The position numbers and the translations under genes are program-made. From a virus, in IMG/VR virus record IMGVR_UViG_3300018078_000004, positions 1 through 31,018 of that record: a stretch of DNA of 31,018 nucleotides; one strand, 5' to 3'. The notes below the pieces were generated by a model, which did no database searches, was not told the origin of the DNA, and saw nothing but the letters and a program-made list of their open reading frames with translations. Shown here piece after piece: positions 26,131 to 31,018 of this stretch; the stretch's first letter is position 1; every line of letters starts with the position of its first letter.

Positions 26131-29100
26131 TGGCGCATAAGATCGAGGATCGCATCAGAGATACTACCACGTCAAGTGGTGTAGGTCCCCTTACGGTCAC
26201 CGGAACTGCTCCAACTCGGTATCGAGCCTTCAGTGCTGTTTGCGCTCCGGCAGATACTATCTGGATCGCCACTGTTCACCAGACCGCGAACGAGTGGGAA
26301 GTAGCGCTTGCCACCTCCGACGGGGGAACAGGGCTAACTCGGACGACCATTCTCAGTTCATCCAACGGCGGTGCGGCAGTCAGTTTCTCGGCGGGGACTA
26401 AAGATGTTTTCGCAGTTCATCCAGCGGCCGAAATCTATCCGTTTGTCTTCACAGACGTAGTCAAGGGCCTCGTTCCGGCCTCTGGCGGCGGCAGCACGAA
26501 CTTTCTTCGCGCCGATGGCACTTGGAATACCCCCGGCGGGAGCAGCACTAACGCATTTGGAACTATCGTTGTCAGCGGTCAGAGTGACGTGGTCGCTGAG
26601 ACAGCTCCGGATACTTTGACCCTTGTCGCCGGAACTAACATAACTATTACCACCGATGCCGGAACAGATACGATCACTATTAACGCCTCTGGCGGTGCCT
26701 CTGCCGGTGGAGCCGATACCCAAATCCAGTTTAATGATGGCGGCGCGTTCGGGGCTGATGCGGATTTCACTTGGAACAAGACCACCAACGCGCTGTTCGT
26801 GAACGGGACTATTGAACTCGGTGCCGCGAGCGATACTACCCTCGCGCGGGTAAGTGCCGGAGTGGTGTCGATCGAGGGCGTTACGATCCTTACCACGGCC
26901 ACTGGTCAACCGCTCGATGCCGATCTGACCTCGTGGGCGTCGGTCACTAGGGCGGCCGGATTTGATGCCTTCGCGGCCACACCCTCCAGCGCTAATCTCG
27001 ACACTTTAGTGACAGACGATACCGGCTCTGGCGCGCTGGTCTTTGCCAACACACCTACGCTCGTATCGCCCCTTCTGGGAACTCCAACATCTGGCGTGCT
27101 GACCAACTGTACGGGCCTTCCGAGTATCGTGGTGGCGAACGAAGGCACTGATACAACGTGTTTTATAGCCTTCTTCACTGGCGCCACGGGCGAACTCGGA
27201 CCCAAGACCAACGCGAACCTGACCTACAACTCCAATACTGGTGCCTTCTCCATAGGCACGGCTGCGGCCTTTACGGCCGGAACTATCGAACTAGGCGCCG
27301 CTTCAGATACGACGCTGGCACGCGTTTCTGCGGGCGTAGTGTCCATCGAAGGCGTGACCATTCTAACCACCGCAACGGGGCAACCCCTGGATGCGGATTT
27401 AACTTCTTGGGCTGGAGTTACTCGGGCGGCTGGCTTCGATACCTTCGCCACCACCCCGTCTAGTGCCAATCTTATCACGTTAGTCACCGACGAAACCGGA
27501 ACTGGGGCGTTGGTGTTTGCCAATACTCCATCCCTGATTACGCCAAAGATCGCTGATAGTGCTGGTGGGCAGTTTTATAATTTCGCAGTCAGTAATCTCA
27601 CGGCTGATCGAATAGTGACGCTGCCATTGCTTACGGCTGGTGACACCTTTGTATTTGAGGCCCATGCGCAGACGCTCACAAATAAAACCATTGCTCTGGG
27701 CAGTAACACAGTCTCCGGCTCGGTGGCCGAGTTCAATGCCGCCCTGACTGCAGCGGACTTCTACACCACAGGCGGCACCGACGTATCCCTGGCCGATGGT
27801 GGTACTGGGGCCTCGCTGGTTGACCCTAACCTCGACCGTTTTCTCTTCTGGGACGACAGCGCGGGTACCATCAAGTTCGCCATCCTGGCTGACCTCATCA
27901 CGGAAGCCGCCCCCGCAGCGGGAGACTTCATCCTGGTGCAGCGCGCGGAGGATGACCTTGTTAAAGTTAACTGGTCCTCGCTCCCTGTCGGTGGGGTGCC
28001 AACCCTCATCACGGTGGCGAACGAGGCCACCGATACTACGTGCTTCCCGGCGTTCTTCACCGCTGCGACCGGAGACCTCGGGCCGAAGACCAATACGAAC
28101 CTCACCTACAATTCTAACACTGGGGCCTTCTCGATTGGCACTGCGGCAGCCCTCACTGCTGGCACGATTGAACTCGGTGCTGCCTCTGATACAACTCTGG
28201 CCCGCTCTGGCGCTGGTGATGTGACCATCGAAGGTAACACGGTCTATCGCGTAGGCGGCACCGATGTTGCTTTGGCCGACGGCGGAACCGGTGCATCACT
28301 GACAGATCCTAATCTTGATCGTGTCTTGATGTGGGATGACAGTGCAGCGACTATTAAGTTTGCTGACCTCGCTTCACTAACTACTGAAGGTGCTCCTGCT
28401 GCGGGAGACTTTTTGTTGGTGCAGCGAGCTGAGGATGACATTGTCAAAGTGAATTGGTCTTCTCTTCCTGGGGTGGGCGGCGGCATCTCTAACGTGGTCG
28501 AGGACAGCACGCCCGAGTTGGGCGGCGACCTGGAGACCAACAACTTCGACATCAAGTTCGAACAATACAGCGCCGACGCGGTAGACGCGGAAGCAATCTT
28601 CCAGAAGTCCCGCAACGCGGCTATCGGATCGCACACCATCGTCCAGGACGGCGATGACCTGGGTACGCTCCGCTTCCAAGGCTCCAACGGCACCACCTTC
28701 GACACCGCCGCTTTAATCCTTGCTGAAGTGGATGCCACGCCTGGTGCCTCCGCTGATATGCCGGGCAGGCTTAGCTTCTGGACTACACCAGATGCTTCGG
28801 CAACGCCACTAGAGCGGATGCGGATTTCAAACGCTGGGGGCGTGGCCATCGGAGGCGGCGGGGCGGGGGTGTTTGGAACCATATTCACAGTCCAGGGCAA
28901 CAGCACACTCCCTGTTGTGGTGGACTTCGGCCATTGGGAGGCGAGCAACGTCGGTCCTACCCAGCGGTTTATAAAGAGCCGCAGTGCCTCAATTGCTGGC
29001 GTTACTATCGTCAACGATGGTGACACTCTCGGGGTTATGCACTTCTACGGTGCAGATGGTACGAGTTATTCACTCGGCGCTCAGCTTGGCGTTTTCGTGG

Positions 29101-30329
29101 ACGGCACGCCCGGTGTAGGCGATATGCCTTCACGCTTCGTGTTCTCTACGTCCCCAGATGGGAGTGGAACGCCCAGCGAGCGGATGCGGATCGACAGCGC
29201 TGGAAAAGTTGTTATATCTCAGCTTGGTTCTGGTGCTATAACCGGGCACGCAAACACCCCGCAAATTCAGTTTCATTCCTCTAGCATAGCTAATAATACA
29301 TTAATGCTTGCCATGTGGGAAGCTGGTGTTAATGGACAGCGATTGGAGTTTGCGAAGTCCCGCCACACTACGTTTGGCAGTCACACGGCTCTGAACAGTG
29401 GGGACACTATTGGAGAGATTGTCTTTTCGGGGTCGGACGGAGTAAACTTTGAGAAGTTCGCAAAGATCGAATGTCTTGTAGAGAGTACTGTAGCTAGCAA
29501 CGACTGTCCGGGAGGACTGTATTTCTACACTACGCCGGATGGAAGTGCGACGACCACCGAACGTCTGAGGATCAACAACGCTGGTGTTGTAATCGTCGGC
29601 GGGGCTGCTTCGGTTGCCTCAGTTGACCAAACGGGCGCTGCTATTACCCCCGCTTTGCAAGTTCTGGGTACCAATGCTAGTACCTCGGCTATGGAGGTAC
29701 TGCGCTTTGAAAGCGGTAACAACGCCGCGCGGTTGATACTCGGACGTAGCGCCAATGCTACGATTGGCAGCCACACTGCTGTTGCAAACAGCGAGGCAAC
29801 GGGAGCGATCATATTCGTCGGCTCGGACGGCACTGACTTTGAACCATTGGCGGCGATCTTCGCCTTCACCGATGGCACTGTCGGGGCCGGTGATATGCCA
29901 GGATCGCTTGTGTTTGCTACTACACTAGACGGAGCGGAGGCCACCACCACCCGGCTTACTATCAAGAACGATGGGCGTATCGTAGCAGTCAACGGCGCGG
30001 TCCCGCACTTCTGGTGCTACTGGACAGCCAACAGTACCACCATTCTGGCCAGCTACAACATGACCTCCATTGCCGACACCGCAGTCGGTGACGCCGATGG
30101 GACTATTGGAGTGGACTTCTCGTCGGCCAACTGGGCCGGGCACGTAGACACCAGCGACTCCACCGCCGCTGGTTGGGACACGGACAGTATTCAAAGCTCG
30201 GGCTTCAACGCCAAGGCTGCTGGTACCTTTGGTGTTCTGTGTGGAAATATGATCGACGGCACTACGGCCGTAGGTGGTCTAGTGGATCCTCAACAATGGA
30301 GCGTGACAGGATTGGGGGTTTCAGCATAA
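26130..30329 (+). CDS. Very large repetitive tail fibre-like protein (1399 residues)
   Basis: ATG shares a base with the terminase stop (TGATG). The sequence is Gly/Ser/Thr/Ala-rich and beta-repeat rich. Two kinds of repeats are visible. The first has ELGAASDTTLAR, ADGGTGASL and AAPAAGDF-type blocks (about residues 225-780). The second, C-terminal half, has at least four modules that run KSR...IGSH..., GSDGT, DMPG and ERMRI..AG, as in trimeric tail-fibre shafts. No peptidase S74 chaperone motif was seen at the end. It is likely a long side or tail fibre for adsorption. The first repeats keep their protein sequence while codons differ heavily. Confidence 0.8.
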   Translation: MAHKIEDRIRDTTTSSGVGPLTVTGTAPTRYRAFSAVCAPADTIWIATVHQTANEWEVALATSDGGTGLTRTTILSSSNGGAAVSFSAGTKDVFAVHPAAEIYPFVFTDVVKGLVPASGGGSTNFLRADGTWNTPGGSSTNAFGTIVVSGQSDVVAETAPDTLTLVAGTNITITTDAGTDTITINASGGASAGGADTQIQFNDGGAFGADADFTWNKTTNALFVNGTIELGAASDTTLARVSAGVVSIEGVTILTTATGQPLDADLTSWASVTRAAGFDAFAATPSSANLDTLVTDDTGSGALVFANTPTLVSPLLGTPTSGVLTNCTGLPSIVVANEGTDTTCFIAFFTGATGELGPKTNANLTYNSNTGAFSIGTAAAFTAGTIELGAASDTTLARVSAGVVSIEGVTILTTATGQPLDADLTSWAGVTRAAGFDTFATTPSSANLITLVTDETGTGALVFANTPSLITPKIADSAGGQFYNFAVSNLTADRIVTLPLLTAGDTFVFEAHAQTLTNKTIALGSNTVSGSVAEFNAALTAADFYTTGGTDVSLADGGTGASLVDPNLDRFLFWDDSAGTIKFAILADLITEAAPAAGDFILVQRAEDDLVKVNWSSLPVGGVPTLITVANEATDTTCFPAFFTAATGDLGPKTNTNLTYNSNTGAFSIGTAAALTAGTIELGAASDTTLARSGAGDVTIEGNTVYRVGGTDVALADGGTGASLTDPNLDRVLMWDDSAATIKFADLASLTTEGAPAAGDFLLVQRAEDDIVKVNWSSLPGVGGGISNVVEDSTPELGGDLETNNFDIKFEQYSADAVDAEAIFQKSRNAAIGSHTIVQDGDDLGTLRFQGSNGTTFDTAALILAEVDATPGASADMPGRLSFWTTPDASATPLERMRISNAGGVAIGGGGAGVFGTIFTVQGNSTLPVVVDFGHWEASNVGPTQRFIKSRSASIAGVTIVNDGDTLGVMHFYGADGTSYSLGAQLGVFVDGTPGVGDMPSRFVFSTSPDGSGTPSERMRIDSAGKVVISQLGSGAITGHANTPQIQFHSSSIANNTLMLAMWEAGVNGQRLEFAKSRHTTFGSHTALNSGDTIGEIVFSGSDGVNFEKFAKIECLVESTVASNDCPGGLYFYTTPDGSATTTERLRINNAGVVIVGGAASVASVDQTGAAITPALQVLGTNASTSAMEVLRFESGNNAARLILGRSANATIGSHTAVANSEATGAIIFVGSDGTDFEPLAAIFAFTDGTVGAGDMPGSLVFATTLDGAEATTTRLTIKNDGRIVAVNGAVPHFWCYWTANSTTILASYNMTSIADTAVGDADGTIGVDFSSANWAGHVDTSDSTAAGWDTDSIQSSGFNAKAAGTFGVLCGNMIDGTTAVGGLVDPQQWSVTGLGVSA
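26805..27413 (+). repeat. Codon-scrambled direct protein repeat inside the large fibre
   Basis: The 45-codon block at 26805-26939 and its copy at 27279-27413 encode identical residues (GTIELGAASD to LTSWA), but 33 of 45 codons differ. The offset is 474 bases (158 residues). Later portions of the unit also repeat with some residue changes. Related copies of TYNSNTGAFSIGTAA and GGTDV-x-LADGGTGASL occur further downstream at about 27220/28100 and 27770/28255, also with synonymous divergence. Confidence 0.85.
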
Positions 30330-30949
30330 TGACTGATTTGATTAAACCAGATGTAGTTACAGTAGCGGTTACTCGTGCGGACGGAGGTCTTACGATCCTC
30401 AAAATAATTGAAGCTGAGTATATACAAGACCCGGAAGACAAGTCTAGACGACTTCTGAATAAGAGATATGATGTAACTTCAGAGTACATAAAGGAGATAA
30501 TCTCTAAATACGGTTGGCGAGGAGATCTTGCTCCAGTGAGCTGGCGTATTGTACCGGATGACTTCGTGGATGAGACGGTGGACCGAACCTTTAGGAATGC
30601 CTGGAAGGACGTTCCAGGCCGAAAAAAGCCTGACCACGATATGAAAAAGGCTAAAGAAGTACAGAGGATTTACCTCCGAAGGGCTCGATTGGCAGAGTTC
30701 TGTCGGTTGGACAATGAACTCCGTCTCGCCGAGGCCGCCGAGGACGTAGAGGCCAAAAAGGTCATCATCAAGGAGCAGCAGAAGTTCCGCGACGTGACTG
30801 ATGATCCTCGGATTGAGGCCGCCGAGACAGTAGAGGACCTGAAAAAGCTGCGGCTAGACGCTCTGGTTCCAGAGACCAAAGGCGAGAAGTACATGGACAA
30901 GATGCACTGGAATACGGCCGTCAAACTCCTGAAGGAAAACGGAACATGA
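30329..30949 (+). CDS. Phage protein of unknown function (206 residues), possibly fibre- or tail-associated
   Basis: ATG shares a base with the stop of the fibre gene (TAATG). The protein has a short beta-rich start (VVTVAVTRADGGLTILKIIE), a central SWRIVPDDFVDETVDRTFRN and a long Glu/Lys/Arg-rich helical region (LAEFCRLDNELRLAEAAEDV). The central DDFVDETVDRTFRNAW segment could fit a tail-fibre-associated or assembly protein. I do not recognise a defined family. No Shine-Dalgarno is obvious, which fits coupled translation. Confidence 0.65.
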   Translation: MTDLIKPDVVTVAVTRADGGLTILKIIEAEYIQDPEDKSRRLLNKRYDVTSEYIKEIISKYGWRGDLAPVSWRIVPDDFVDETVDRTFRNAWKDVPGRKKPDHDMKKAKEVQRIYLRRARLAEFCRLDNELRLAEAAEDVEAKKVIIKEQQKFRDVTDDPRIEAAETVEDLKKLRLDALVPETKGEKYMDKMHWNTAVKLLKENGT

Positions 30950-31018
30950 CTTGGGATCAATTTGGGGCTTTGGGGCTCAGCACTGGGCAGAAGAGCGTTC
31001 TCGCGCAGTTCGAGGCTA
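30946..31018 (+). CDS. Start of next gene (3' end outside window)
   Basis: ATG 30946 overlaps the stop of the upstream gene (ATGA). The first 24 residues (MTWDQFGALGLSTGQKSVLA and on) are visible. This is too short to identify. It continues the rightward block. Confidence 0.6.
   Translation, partial: MTWDQFGALGLSTGQKSVLAQFEA

Noticed and set aside
1-31018. tRNA, rRNA or CRISPR array
   Set aside because: No cloverleaf, rRNA-like or regularly spaced direct-repeat sequence was noticed by eye. A tRNAscan-SE or CRISPR search could still find a divergent one.

Overview
The window is part of a tailed double-stranded DNA bacteriophage genome or prophage. It holds both terminase subunits, tail fibre proteins, a lysis block and a phage-type replication/recombination block. 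Genes are packed tightly, with ATGA, TGATG or TAATG start/stop overlaps at most junctions. There are no rRNA or tRNA genes, no integrase and no clear lysogeny repressor. A possible inner-membrane spanin suggests a Gram-negative host, but the sequence does not name the host. Both ends are cut inside genes. Portal and capsid genes are not visible here.

Layout. (1) 2-3867, plus strand: the end of a His-rich tail-collar fibre, a small tail-associated protein, a 28-residue membrane peptide, a multidomain amidase endolysin with a C-terminal membrane hairpin, two small membrane proteins and a membrane-anchored coiled-coil protein (lysis block). (2) 3864-22941, minus strand, read right to left. The order is: a short independently transcribed gene at 22591-22941; many small genes of unknown role; a UvrD-like helicase; a promoter-terminator unit around 15522-16372; ribbon-helix-helix proteins; a Cas4/RecB-like nuclease; a Sak4-like ATPase; an HTH plus ssDNA-binding-like protein; a ParB-methyltransferase fusion; a uracil-DNA glycosylase/exonuclease protein; a family A DNA polymerase; and a DUF3987-like ATPase. 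Three HNH endonuclease genes are wedged into this strand. (3) 21953-23415: two mostly non-coding stretches with a roughly 105-bp-arm hairpin, three promoter or terminator elements and further inverted repeats, forming the divergent control region. (4) 23416-31018, plus strand: small terminase, an Acb2/Tad1-type cyclic-nucleotide sponge, large terminase, a 1399-residue repetitive fibre protein and two further genes.

How it fits together. The minus-strand block makes a self-contained replisome and recombination set: polymerase, proofreading domain, helicase, P-loop ATPase, recombinase-like ATPase and nuclease. It also encodes DNA methylation and regulatory proteins. The plus-strand blocks package DNA, build tails and lyse the cell. 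The sponge gene between the terminase genes is likely counter-defence against CBASS or Thoeris signalling.

Most notable observations: a long hairpin whose arm differences favour G-U pairs in a plus-strand RNA; a proofreading exonuclease split between two proteins by three translationally coupled small genes; repeats in the large fibre that keep the protein but change nearly three quarters of the codons; a set of 26-39-residue membrane peptides missed by ordinary ORF cut-offs; and a recurring GGAGTCAG translation-start motif. All family names come from motif recognition by eye, and no database was searched.
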